From Corynebacterium appendicis CIP 107643 (GTDB lineage: Bacteria > Actinomycetota > Actinomycetes > Mycobacteriales > Mycobacteriaceae): 64,000 nucleotides of DNA. A model generated the notes under the pieces. It saw only the letters and a program-made list of their open reading frames with translations, searched no databases and was not told the origin of the DNA. The position numbers and the translations under genes were made by a program. Numbering within the stretch: the first letter of the stretch is position 1; the number at the start of each line of letters is the position of its first letter. The DNA lies in contig NZ_CP046976.1 of NCBI RefSeq assembly GCF_030408415.1, forward strand, positions 868,001 to 932,000. Direction: 5' to 3'. Of the stretch, positions 42,690 to 51,079 are shown one piece after another.

Positions 42690-42742
42690 CGCCCCCGCGG
42701 CGGCGCACTTCGTGTCGTTGAGTGCGCGGCCACGCGGGGGCG
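42690..42742. terminator. Strong bidirectional hairpin
   Basis: CGCCCCCGCG (42690-42699) pairs perfectly with CGCGGGGGCG (42733-42742), and an inner stem GCGCACT (42704-42710) with AGTGCGC (42721-42727). It lies between the helicase/small ORF and the convergent membrane-protein gene; an AAAA run on its left side serves the minus strand. Confidence 0.75.
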
Positions 42743-42788
42743 TGGTGCTTTCAGTCCGTCTTGTCGGGCTGTGCTGCGGGCGCTCGGC

Positions 42789-43271
42789 TTAGGCCGGGGC
42801 CGGCAGGAACATGAGGATCAGGGTGACGAACCACAGCAGGCAGAAGATGCCGCCGCCGGCAGCTGCCTTGACGCGGGCGGAATCGAAGTCGGTGGCGATG
42901 TCGCGCGGGTCGGCGTCAGCCGGGTGCAGGGCGCCGAGGCTGCCCATCATCTTGCGCTGCTGCGGGATGACCATGGCGAACAGGAAAACCCAGGCGAGGA
43001 CGCTGAGCACGATCGCGGTGTGCATCCAGTAGTTGGACTTGTGGGTCTCCCAATCGAAGGCGAGCAGGCCGCCGCCGAGCAGCGGGACCAGCAGGGAGAT
43101 CAGGCCGTACTTGGTGGACATGCTGTGCAGGAAGGACGCGCGACCGACGGCTTCTTCAGAGCCGGACTGGGCGTTCTGTGCGGCCTTCGGGAAAGCGGAC
43201 ACGGCGACGGTCACCGGACCGATGAGAAGGACAGCAGCGGCAACGTGCAGGAAAAGCAGAAATGTTGTCAT
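42789..43271 (-). CDS. Four-helix integral membrane protein
   Basis: 160 aa, with hydrophobic segments at about 1-25, 55-75, 85-107 and 138-157. The polar N-terminal loop has FPKAAQNAQSGSEEAVGRA. The layout resembles DUF2269-type or CopD-like small membrane proteins, but I see no metal-binding residues that decide it. It lies six bases downstream of the nuclease gene and may be in the same transcript. Confidence 0.65.
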   Translation of the reverse strand: MTTFLLFLHVAAAVLLIGPVTVAVSAFPKAAQNAQSGSEEAVGRASFLHSMSTKYGLISLLVPLLGGGLLAFDWETHKSNYWMHTAIVLSVLAWVFLFAMVIPQQRKMMGSLGALHPADADPRDIATDFDSARVKAAAGGGIFCLLWFVTLILMFLPAPA

Positions 43272-43277
43272 GGGCCC

Positions 43278-43931
43278 TTACTCTACGGAATGCAACGGGA
43301 TTGTCCCAGCTGGAACGAAAGAAATGAGCAGGCCGCGGACACCGGAGCACTGACGGCGCATGGCGCGCACATCGGGTTTCGGCAGGGCAAGGCCGTACAC
43401 GCGTGCGATCGCGGCGATGCGGCGGGCGTAATTGCAGCGGGAATTCTTGGCCGGCGGAAGCCATTCGCTCGGCAGGGAATCGGACTTGGACTGGTTCGCC
43501 GAGCGCGAGGTGACCACGAGGTTCAAAGGGTCGTTGGCGAAGGCGACGCGCTTGTCTTCCGGCCAGGCGTGCGCACCGGCATCCCACGCGGCGCGCAACG
43601 GGATGATGTGGTCGATCTCCACATCGGCCGGGTCGAGGGGCTCACCGGTGTACGGGTCGGTAAACGGTGCGGCGGCGGCCATGTCCCACTGGCGGTAGGG
43701 AAGTGCGCAGGATTCGATCTCCCACGCACTGGCCATGACAGCGTCGCGCGTGGTGCAGCCGCCGGGCTGCATGCCCCAGCCCTCGCCGAAGAGGGTGCGC
43801 TCGTATCCGAGGACGGTGCGGCGGGGCTGGGGGTGGGAGGGGACGTCGAAAAGCGAATGCGGCGTGGGGAACGGCACGACCGCGACTGTGACGGCGGAGA
43901 GGGCAGCGAGGTAGGCGCGGAAGAAGTTCAT
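43278..43931 (-). CDS. Secreted HNH (DUF1524-type) nuclease
   Basis: 217 aa. The first 22 residues are a cleavable signal peptide. The HNH core is DVEIDHIIPLRAAWDAGA, then NDPLNLVVTSRSANQSKSD and a final SEWLPP block with YARRIA, the pattern of secreted DUF1524/GmrSD-C-like endonucleases of actinobacteria. It probably degrades extracellular DNA or RNA. Three 9-bp direct repeats and one inverted copy lie upstream and may regulate it. Confidence 0.82.
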   Translation of the reverse strand: MNFFRAYLAALSAVTVAVVPFPTPHSLFDVPSHPQPRRTVLGYERTLFGEGWGMQPGGCTTRDAVMASAWEIESCALPYRQWDMAAAAPFTDPYTGEPLDPADVEIDHIIPLRAAWDAGAHAWPEDKRVAFANDPLNLVVTSRSANQSKSDSLPSEWLPPAKNSRCNYARRIAAIARVYGLALPKPDVRAMRRQCSGVRGLLISFVPAGTIPLHSVE

Positions 43932-43980
43932 GCCCTATTGGACTGCTGCTGGGACGCGTCGGTTCCGTGGAGCGGGTGCC

Positions 43981-44064
43981 CTATGCGATGTCCACTATGC
44001 GATCTGCCCTATGCGATCGATAAACCCCAGGTCGCGGTCTGACGGAAAATGGCATCGCATAGTG
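43981..44064. repeat. CTATGCGAT direct repeats with 14-bp period and a distant inverted copy
   Basis: CTATGCGAT occurs at 43981, 43995 and 44009, exactly 14 bases apart, and inverted as ATCGCATAG at 44054-44062. With flanks, CACTATGCGAT (43993-44003) and ATCGCATAGTG (44054-44064) are 11-bp perfect inverted repeats. They sit upstream of the secreted nuclease gene and downstream of the putP terminator. An iteron-like array of regulator sites is the simplest reading. Confidence 0.7.
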
Positions 44065-44100
44065 CAGTCGAACGGAGCGGGACAGTCGCAGAGCGCCAAC

Positions 44101-44143
44101 AAAAAAGGGGGACACACGGCGTGGGAACCGTGCATCCCCCCTT
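44101..44143 (-). terminator. putP Rho-independent terminator
   Basis: On the minus strand a stem of AAGGGGG with CCCCCTT, extended by an inner CACGG/CCGTG, is followed by TTTTTT (44101-44106 read as A on the plus strand). It begins about 30 bases after the putP stop. Confidence 0.8.
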
Positions 44144-44171
44144 GGCTCGGGCGAGCCGGGGAGCTAGCTGC

Positions 44172-45731
44172 TTAGCGCGCGGTGTGCTCCAGCGCGTCGT
44201 CGAAGCTCTGCTCCGGGTGCTCCATGGCGTAGTCGAAGACCTGGCCGGCGCGGTCGAATTCCGCCTCGGACTCAGGCTTCGGTGTGGTGGCCAGGGAGAC
44301 AACGACCATCGCGATGGTGGCGAACAGGACGCCCGGAACCATCTCGTAGATCAGGTCGGAGGTCGCCGGGACGTAGCCCCAGACCAGGACGGTCACAGCG
44401 CCGACGATCATGCAGGCCAAGGCGCCCGGGGCGGTCAGACGGCGCCAGAACAGGGAGGCGACGACGACCGGGCCGAAGGCGGCGCCGAAGCCGGCCCACG
44501 CGAAGCCGACCAGGCCGAGAATGGTGTCCGACGGGTTCAGGGCCATCAGGACGGCAATGACAGCGATCAGGACGACCATTCCGCGGGACGCGATGAGCAG
44601 GCCTGGGCCGGTCAGTTCCTTCTTGGCAAAGCCGCGGTAGAGGTCCTCGATCAGGGCCGAGGAGGTGACCAGCAGCTGAGAGGACATCGTGGACATGATC
44701 GCCGCCAGGACAGCGGTGAGCACCAGACCCGCGAACAGCGGGTGGAACAGCAGGTAGGTCATGTCCAGGAAGATCGTCTCGAAACCTTCACGGTCGGTGA
44801 CGGAGTGCTGGGTGGTGCCGAAGTAGGAGGCACCGACTATGGCGGTGAACACGGAGCCGATGTAGCAGATGCCCACCCAGATCATGCCGGCGTTGCGGCC
44901 TTCGCGTGCCTCGGACGGGCTGCGCAGGGCCATGAAGCGGGTGACGATGTGCGGCTGGCCCATGTAGCCGAAGCCCCAGGACAGATTGCCGATGATGGTG
45001 GCGGCGGACACTCCCGCGAAGAAGTTGAAGAACGTCGGGTTGCCCTCTTCGTGTGGGCCGTACGGGTTATCCACCGGGTAGCTGAAGATATCGCCGGCGT
45101 TGTCCAGTGCGAACAGCGCCATGATCGGGACGATCAGCAGCGCCAGGAACATCAGGACGCCCTGCGCGACATCGGTGTAGGAGACAGCGAAGAAGCCGCC
45201 GACGAAGGTGTAGACGACGGTGATCGCGCCGACGATGAGCATGCCCCACAGGTAGTCGCCCTTGAAGGTCGACTCGAAGTAGCGTCCGCCGGCGACCATG
45301 CCGGAGGAGACGTAGAAGGTGAAGAAGAAGATGATGATGATGGCTGCGGTGATGCGCAGCGCGCGTGTCTGGTCGTGGGTGCGGTTCTCGAAGAAGCTCG
45401 GCAGCGTGATCGAGTTGTTGGACACCTCGGAGTAGGCGCGCAGTCGCGGCGCGACCCACTGCCAGTTGGCCCAGGCGCCGAGGAACAGACCGATGACGAT
45501 CCACAGCTCACTCATGCCGGAGACGAACAGCGCACCGGGTAGACCCATCAGCAGCCAGCCGGACATGTCGGAGGCGCCGGCGGAGATGCCTGCCACGAAT
45601 GCGGGCAGGTCGCGGCCGCCGATGACGTAGTCGCCGTACTTGGTGGTTTTGCGCCATCCGTAATAACCAATGGCGAGCATCATTCCGAAGTAGATGATCA
45701 CCGCAATGATCATCCATGTGTTCTCGGACAT
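44172..45731 (-). CDS. putP: Sodium/proline symporter
   Basis: 519 aa of the SSS family with 13 predicted helices. AAGGAG precedes the ATG at 45731. Signature stretches: YVIGGRDLPAFVAGISAGASDMSGWLL (helix 2), WGFGYMGQPHIVTRFMALR (sodium-site region) and FAWAGFGAAFGPVV. The length and motifs fit PutP of C. glutamicum. The cytosolic C-terminus is acidic. No putA lies nearby. Confidence 0.88.
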   Translation of the reverse strand: MSENTWMIIAVIIYFGMMLAIGYYGWRKTTKYGDYVIGGRDLPAFVAGISAGASDMSGWLLMGLPGALFVSGMSELWIVIGLFLGAWANWQWVAPRLRAYSEVSNNSITLPSFFENRTHDQTRALRITAAIIIIFFFTFYVSSGMVAGGRYFESTFKGDYLWGMLIVGAITVVYTFVGGFFAVSYTDVAQGVLMFLALLIVPIMALFALDNAGDIFSYPVDNPYGPHEEGNPTFFNFFAGVSAATIIGNLSWGFGYMGQPHIVTRFMALRSPSEAREGRNAGMIWVGICYIGSVFTAIVGASYFGTTQHSVTDREGFETIFLDMTYLLFHPLFAGLVLTAVLAAIMSTMSSQLLVTSSALIEDLYRGFAKKELTGPGLLIASRGMVVLIAVIAVLMALNPSDTILGLVGFAWAGFGAAFGPVVVASLFWRRLTAPGALACMIVGAVTVLVWGYVPATSDLIYEMVPGVLFATIAMVVVSLATTPKPESEAEFDRAGQVFDYAMEHPEQSFDDALEHTAR

Positions 45732-45880
45732 AGATCTCCTTTGTTCTTGAAGCCCGTAGCTTTAAAGGCTCGTGGTTTTCAGAAGCACCGGCCAGAATAA
45801 CGTACGAGAGAACACAGGGTGGCATAGGTCTCTTTTCAGCCCCGGGTGTGTGGTGCGCCAGCGGTGGTAGAAAAGAGGTT

Positions 45881-48800
45881 ATGCCTAAATTCCTTCTGCA
45901 CGGCCTGTGGCTGCCCGCCACCGGCCTCAACCTGTGGGTTGAACGTGTGGACGGGCATAAGATTCTCCTCCCGTCGCAGGTCCCCGCGGGCACGTTTCCG
46001 CCGATGGTGGAAAATATGCTGAAGGATTCGCAATTCCGGCGCCGCGACATGATCACGCTGCAGACGCCGCGCGGCAAGCAGGTGCAGTTGCGGGCGCCGA
46101 CAGCGGCGTTCTCGCCGGAGGAGACGGTCGCGTTTCTGAGCAATATTTCGCTTCTCGACGACGCGTCCCCGGCCGCCACCGCCTCCCAGCGCCAGGCGGT
46201 CGCCCCGGATTTGTACTGGATCATCCGCCTTTATGTCGGCCTAACGCGTTTTGTCCGCGCCGGCCGGGTGAGCATCCGGGTCCGCCCGTCGGACGGGGCG
46301 TGGTTCCCGGAGTGGCAGTTGGGCACAGGACTAGAGGAGCGCGGGTGGCTGGCGTCGATGATCGCGGCCGCTCCGGGCGTGGTCACGGCGAACAACATGA
46401 ATGTGGGCGAGGACGTGGCCACCACGCTCGTCCACTGGATTGCCAGCGCGCACTTGAGCCACCTGAAGGACACAGAACGCGCGTACCCGTGGCACGACTT
46501 CGCCGAGGCGCTGCTCACCTCGCAGCCGCTGCGCCGGGGCGGGTCGAGCGTGTCCAAGCAGATCGCACACTGGAACGGCTCGATCACCGCGGTGAATGTG
46601 CAGTTGGTCTTCATCGTCGAGGAACCGGCTGACCCCGTGACAATGGTCGAGGACGCGGACCCCGCCGGCGCGATGCTGAGCGAGCTGTCCGATATCGCCG
46701 GCGCGAAGAAGGACGAGCCGGTGGACCCGGCGACGTTGCAGTGGCCGGTGCGTGCGCAGGTCCGCGCCGGCACCGACGCGCCGCAGCCGATCCACCTGGA
46801 CGAGGTCGACGTGGCCACGTTGTCGAGCCTGCGCGACCAGCTGCGCCGCGCGGTGGAAGTCACCGACTTGGTCGACCCGGAACGCCACCCGCGCCTGCCG
46901 CAGACGCCGCTGACCAACCGGGACGGCGACTGGGACGCGTACCTGAGCACCGACGAGCTAATGAAGCTTGTCTCCCGCGACGCCGCGCGCCTTCAGATGA
47001 GGGGCATCACGGTGATGCTGCCACGTTCGTGGCAGCGGATGGAGACCACGGCGAAGCTCACCGTCGGCTCGCAGGACAACGCCAGCGAGGCCACGGGCAG
47101 CCGCTTCGGCGTCGACCAACTGATCTCCTACGACTGGTCGCTGTCTGTCGGCGACACCGAGCTCACCCCGGAAGAGATGCAGCTGCTGATCAACTCGAAG
47201 TCCGGGCTGATCCAGCTGCGCGGCCAGTGGGTGATGGCGGACGCCCGCTCGCTGGCGAAGTCGCGCAAATATATTGAGTCCTTGTCGAAGAAGGAAGTCG
47301 ACGAGGGCGTCATCACCGCCGAGGAATTGCGCCAGCTGGCGCTCGAAGCGGCGGCCGAATCGGAGGGCGGGGCGCTCGAGATCGCCGGCGACGTCGACTC
47401 GCCGGCCTGGATGGACGCGCTCATCGGCGGCACCGACCGCCCGGCCCCGGAGCGCCAGCCCATCCCGGACACGGTGACGGTGGAGCTGCGCGACTACCAG
47501 CGCCGCGGCGTCGATTGGCTGTATTTCATGTCCCGCAACCAGCTCGGCGCGGTGCTCGCCGACGACATGGGGCTGGGCAAGACTCTCCAGCTGCTCGCCT
47601 TGCTCGCCGTCGAGGAGGACAAGAACGTAAGGACGGGGCCCACGCTCGTCGTCGCGCCAACCTCGGTGGTGGGGAACTGGGCGCGCGAGGCGCAGCGGTT
47701 CGTGCCGGGCTTGCGCGTCGGCGTGCACCACGGCCAAGGCCGCCTCAAGGGCGACGCCTTGATCGAGGAGATCGGCGAGCTGGATCTGCTCATCACCTCC
47801 TACGGTGTTGTCACCCGCGATTACAAGCAGCTGGGGCGCATCGAGTGGGACCACGTGGTGCTCGACGAGGCGCAGGCGATCAAGAATGCGTCCACGCGGG
47901 CGTCGCAAAGCGTGCGTGCGATCGGCGCGCGCCACCGCATTGCGCTGACGGGCACTCCCGTGGAGAACCGCCTGGCCGAGCTGCGCAGCCTCCTCGACTT
48001 CGTCAACCCCGGCATCCTCGGCTCACAGAGCTTCTTCCGCAACCACTTCGCCAAGGCCATCGAATCGCGCCGGGACGAGCGCCTCGCCGACGAGATGCAG
48101 GACCGCCTCCAGCGCCTCACCGCGCCGTTCGTGCTCCGCCGCCTGAAGACGGACCCGGCGATCATTTCGGACCTGCCGGAAAAGAGCGAGGAGGTGGTCA
48201 CCGTCGACATGACCGACGAGCAGGCCGCGATCTACTCCGCGCTCGTCGAGGCGATGAAGAAGGAGCTCGCGCAGCGCACCGGCATGGCGCGCAAGGGGCT
48301 CGTGCTCTCGACGATCACGCGCATCAAGCAGATCTGCAACCACCCCGCGCACTTCTTGGGTGACGGCTCGCCCGTGACCGTCAAGGGCAAGCACCGCTCC
48401 GGCAAGGTGGAAAAGCTCATGCAGCTTATCGACGAAGCCATCGCCACCGACCAGCGCGTCCTCGTCTTCACGCAGTACAAGGCCTTCGGCGACATCCTCC
48501 AGCCGTATTTGAGCGACCGGCTGGGCCAAGACATTCCGTTCCTGCACGGCGGGGTGTCCAAGACCGCCCGCGACGCTATGGTCGAGGATTTCCAGGACCC
48601 GAACGGCCCGCGCGCGATGATCCTGTCGCTGCGCGCCGGCGGCACCGGCTTGAACCTCACCGCCGCCTCCATGGTCATCCACATGGACCGCTGGTGGAAC
48701 CCGGCGGTGGAGAACCAGGCCACCGACCGCGCCTACCGCATCGGCCAGGCGAAGAATGTCCAGGTGTACAAGATGATCACCCGCGGCACGATGGAGGAAT

Positions 48801-48928
48801 CCATCCAGGACATTCTCGACGGCAAGCTCCAGCTCGCCGGCGCCGTCGTGGGCGAGGGCGAAGGCTGGATCACCGAGCTGGATACCGAGGATCTGGCTAC
48901 GCTCATGAGCTACCGGACCAGCGAGTAA
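45881..48928 (+). CDS. SNF2/Rad54-like helicase
   Basis: 1015 aa SF2 ATPase. AAAAGAGG lies before the ATG at 45881. Residues 1-520 are the bacterial SNF2-associated N-terminal region. The motor has Walker A DDMGLGKTLQLLALL (about 567), VVAPTSVVGNWAREA, DEAQ in VLDEAQAIKNAST, LTGTPVENRLAELRSLLDF, and the helicase C half with VFTQYKAFGDIL, SLRAGGTGLNLTAAS and HMDRWWNPAVENQATDRAYRIGQ. It is likely to remodel protein-DNA or nucleoprotein complexes. The SWIM-domain partner follows directly. An exact 11-mer repeat lies at 48424 (QLIDEA). Confidence 0.9.
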   Translation: MPKFLLHGLWLPATGLNLWVERVDGHKILLPSQVPAGTFPPMVENMLKDSQFRRRDMITLQTPRGKQVQLRAPTAAFSPEETVAFLSNISLLDDASPAATASQRQAVAPDLYWIIRLYVGLTRFVRAGRVSIRVRPSDGAWFPEWQLGTGLEERGWLASMIAAAPGVVTANNMNVGEDVATTLVHWIASAHLSHLKDTERAYPWHDFAEALLTSQPLRRGGSSVSKQIAHWNGSITAVNVQLVFIVEEPADPVTMVEDADPAGAMLSELSDIAGAKKDEPVDPATLQWPVRAQVRAGTDAPQPIHLDEVDVATLSSLRDQLRRAVEVTDLVDPERHPRLPQTPLTNRDGDWDAYLSTDELMKLVSRDAARLQMRGITVMLPRSWQRMETTAKLTVGSQDNASEATGSRFGVDQLISYDWSLSVGDTELTPEEMQLLINSKSGLIQLRGQWVMADARSLAKSRKYIESLSKKEVDEGVITAEELRQLALEAAAESEGGALEIAGDVDSPAWMDALIGGTDRPAPERQPIPDTVTVELRDYQRRGVDWLYFMSRNQLGAVLADDMGLGKTLQLLALLAVEEDKNVRTGPTLVVAPTSVVGNWAREAQRFVPGLRVGVHHGQGRLKGDALIEEIGELDLLITSYGVVTRDYKQLGRIEWDHVVLDEAQAIKNASTRASQSVRAIGARHRIALTGTPVENRLAELRSLLDFVNPGILGSQSFFRNHFAKAIESRRDERLADEMQDRLQRLTAPFVLRRLKTDPAIISDLPEKSEEVVTVDMTDEQAAIYSALVEAMKKELAQRTGMARKGLVLSTITRIKQICNHPAHFLGDGSPVTVKGKHRSGKVEKLMQLIDEAIATDQRVLVFTQYKAFGDILQPYLSDRLGQDIPFLHGGVSKTARDAMVEDFQDPNGPRAMILSLRAGGTGLNLTAASMVIHMDRWWNPAVENQATDRAYRIGQAKNVQVYKMITRGTMEESIQDILDGKLQLAGAVVGEGEGWITELDTEDLATLMSYRTSE

Positions 48929-48956
48929 ACAGGCGACAAGAAAGGAGGAAAAGCAC

Positions 48957-49781
48957 ATGCCACGGCCCCAATTGGACAATGTCACGTGGGTGAATTTCGG
49001 CTCGCGCGAAAAGGTGAACAGCGCCGCGGAGACTACCACGCCGCACGGCGTGTCCGAAGATGTCCGCTCGCGGATTCTGCGCTTCAACGAGCCCGCCCGT
49101 GCCATCTACCGCGCCGCGCAGCAGGGCACCGACCAGGGGCGTTTTTCCCGTGGCCGCAATTACGCGGACCAGGGCAATGTCCTGGACGTGCGCGCCGAGC
49201 CCGGTCGTTTCACCGCCACGGTCGCCGGTTCGCAGAACGAGCCGTTTACGACGCTGGTCATCCTGCCGTACCGCGACACAAGCACTATCCGCGAAGCGCT
49301 GGGCATCATGGCGCACAACGCCAACGCGCTCGCCGAGGTCCGTAACGGCTATTTTAGTCGCGAACTGCTCGACTGCCTCTTCGCTGCCGAGGACGAGAAG
49401 ATCCGCTTCCGCTGCGACTGCCCGGACGAGTCCCGCGTGTGCAAGCACGGCGTCGCGGCAGCCATCAAAGCAGCAGAGCTTATCGACGCCGATCCCACCC
49501 TCTTATTCCGCCTCCGCAACCTCGACCTGAACACCCTTGAGCGACAGCTCCGCGAATCCGCCGGTGAACGGGCCAAGGAATCCGCCCGGGAGGGCTCCGA
49601 GTTCTTCTGGGATGGCCACATCCTGCCCAACCTGCCAGACCCGAAGGTCGCCCCGATGATCGAGGATTCCGACCTGGACCTGCTGCACAAGGCGATGCAG
49701 ACTATCTCCTTCACCAATATCGACCAGCTGCGCGCCGTGTCGGATCTCGAGGATCTCTACGACGAGCTCACCCGCCGGTAA
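48957..49781 (+). CDS. SWIM zinc-finger protein, partner of the SNF2 helicase
   Basis: 274 aa. AAGGAGG lies 11 bases before the ATG. The SWIM motif CxC-xn-CxH is visible as FRCDCPDESRVCKHG (about residues 159-173). SWIM proteins paired with SNF2 helicases are common in actinobacteria and are thought to bring the motor to DNA or protein partners. Only 28 bases separate the genes. An exact 11-mer repeat lies right after the finger (ELIDAD). Confidence 0.85.
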   Translation: MPRPQLDNVTWVNFGSREKVNSAAETTTPHGVSEDVRSRILRFNEPARAIYRAAQQGTDQGRFSRGRNYADQGNVLDVRAEPGRFTATVAGSQNEPFTTLVILPYRDTSTIREALGIMAHNANALAEVRNGYFSRELLDCLFAAEDEKIRFRCDCPDESRVCKHGVAAAIKAAELIDADPTLLFRLRNLDLNTLERQLRESAGERAKESAREGSEFFWDGHILPNLPDPKVAPMIEDSDLDLLHKAMQTISFTNIDQLRAVSDLEDLYDELTRR

Positions 49782-49849
49782 GAACATCTGTTCGCCCACA
49801 TCCGCCCATGCCAACCGCATGGTTCACATGCGGTGGTACTACTAGCAGC

Positions 49850-51079
49850 ATGACCTCGAGCCCACAGTCCACGGCGTCTGCCGGCACGCAGTCCAGAGCG
49901 CATTCCGGCGCGCAGCACGTCACATTCATCCACAGCTCCGATTTCCAGCTGGGTATGACCCGCTGGTTCTTGGACGACGACGCGCAGTCGCGTTTCGACG
50001 ACTCGCGGCTCCGCGCCATCGCCCGCCTCGGCGACCTCGCCGAAGAGTCCGGCGCCGAGTTCATTGTGGTGGCCGGCGATGTCTTCGACGCCAATGCGCT
50101 CAAACCCCAGACCATGGACCGTGCGCTCGCGGCACTGGATGCGCTTCCGGTGCCGGTCTACCTGCTGCCCGGCAACCACGACGCACTGCTGCCCGGTGCC
50201 GCCCTGGAGCGTGCCGCGCAGCGCGACAACATCACAGTGCTGTCCGATTCCACGCCGGTCGAGGTCCGCCCCGGGGTCGAGCTCGTCGGCGCTCCGCTTT
50301 TGGCCCGCTACGCCACGGAAGATCTCGCGACGAAAGCTATCGCCGGTCTTGAGCCGACCGACACGATCCGCATTCTCGTGGCCCACGGCCAGTGCGAGGA
50401 CCGCAGCGGGGAGAACAAGCCCGACCGGATCGACCTGCCCGGGCTCGAGGCACCACTCGATGCCGGCGTCATCGACTACGTGGCCATGGGCGACACCCAC
50501 TCCGCCGGGCCGATCGGCACCAGCGGCCGCGTGTGGTTCTCCGGCGCGCCCGAGGTCACCGATTTCCACGACCACCGCGAGAATGTCGAGGGCGGGGAAG
50601 TGAATTCGGGCAAGGCGCTGGTGGTGGACGTGGACAAGCGCTCCGCCGAGGATTCTGAGGTTTCCGTCGACGAGCGCACCGTCGGCGAGTGGACCTTCGA
50701 CGCCCTGCACTTCGAGGTCGCTGATTCCGCGGACGTGAAAGAGCTGCTGGACCACCTCGAGGCGTATCCGGAAAAAACCCGCACAGTGGTGAAGTACTCC
50801 ATCGCCGGCACGCTCGGTCTGGAAGCGACCCGCGAGCTGGAGGAGGGCCTCGCGGCAAAAGAGAATGTCTTCGGCGCGCTGTTCGAGCGGAAGCGTCTCA
50901 TGGACCTGCACCTCGAACCCAGCGACGAGGAACTCGCCAACCTTCCGCTTTCCGGCTATGCCCGCGACGCGATGTCGAGCTTGCTGGAAATGGCCTCCGC
51001 CCCGGCCGACCCGGAGGGAGCCGCTTCTGCCCGCGACGCCGTCAACCTGCTGTTCCGCCTGAGCAAGGAGCCGAATTAA
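49850..51079 (+). CDS. SbcD/Mre11-like metallophosphoesterase
   Basis: 409 aa. The calcineurin-type phosphoesterase motifs are in order: FIHSSDFQLG (D-x-H changed to D-x-Q), VVAGDVFDA, LPGNHDALL, ILVAHGQ and YVAMGDTHSAG. The core is the nuclease of SbcCD/Mre11 or YhaO-type complexes. The first DxH is DFQ, so the first metal ligand His is missing, which may lower activity. Residues 1-25 are a Ser/Thr/Gln-rich start. It overlaps the ATPase gene by TAATG, so the complex is made from one message. Confidence 0.82.
   Translation: MTSSPQSTASAGTQSRAHSGAQHVTFIHSSDFQLGMTRWFLDDDAQSRFDDSRLRAIARLGDLAEESGAEFIVVAGDVFDANALKPQTMDRALAALDALPVPVYLLPGNHDALLPGAALERAAQRDNITVLSDSTPVEVRPGVELVGAPLLARYATEDLATKAIAGLEPTDTIRILVAHGQCEDRSGENKPDRIDLPGLEAPLDAGVIDYVAMGDTHSAGPIGTSGRVWFSGAPEVTDFHDHRENVEGGEVNSGKALVVDVDKRSAEDSEVSVDERTVGEWTFDALHFEVADSADVKELLDHLEAYPEKTRTVVKYSIAGTLGLEATRELEEGLAAKENVFGALFERKRLMDLHLEPSDEELANLPLSGYARDAMSSLLEMASAPADPEGAASARDAVNLLFRLSKEPN

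Larger units (their letters stand above)
2247..49487. repeat. Dispersed 11-mer CGTCGATAAGC (16 exact copies)
   Basis: Plus-strand GTCGATAAGC starts at 3549, 10545, 16072, 16372, 19036, 28641, 37045 and 38421. The complement GCTTATCGAC starts at 2247, 3773, 7449, 11322, 14206, 23972, 48424 and 49478. Every copy has a C before the GTCG. Near copies with one change lie at 37, 21869, 22326 and 37278. None is in 30.8-36.8 kb or after 49.5 kb. See findings. Confidence 0.9.

Noticed and set aside
40640..42733. 697-codon open frame opposite the DEAD-box helicase
   Set aside because: Same reason: antisense to clear helicase motifs, with a low-complexity Ala/Val/Asp/Arg product.
44049..45542. 497-codon open frame opposite putP
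   Set aside because: Antisense of a complete SSS transporter; the Gln/Asp/Arg-rich product has no structure pattern.
2247..49487. Reading the 11-mer repeat as a chromosome-orienting (KOPS/AIMS-like) or Chi-like sequence
   Set aside because: Such sequences are strongly biased to one strand per replichore; here 8 copies lie on each strand over a continuous 47 kb.
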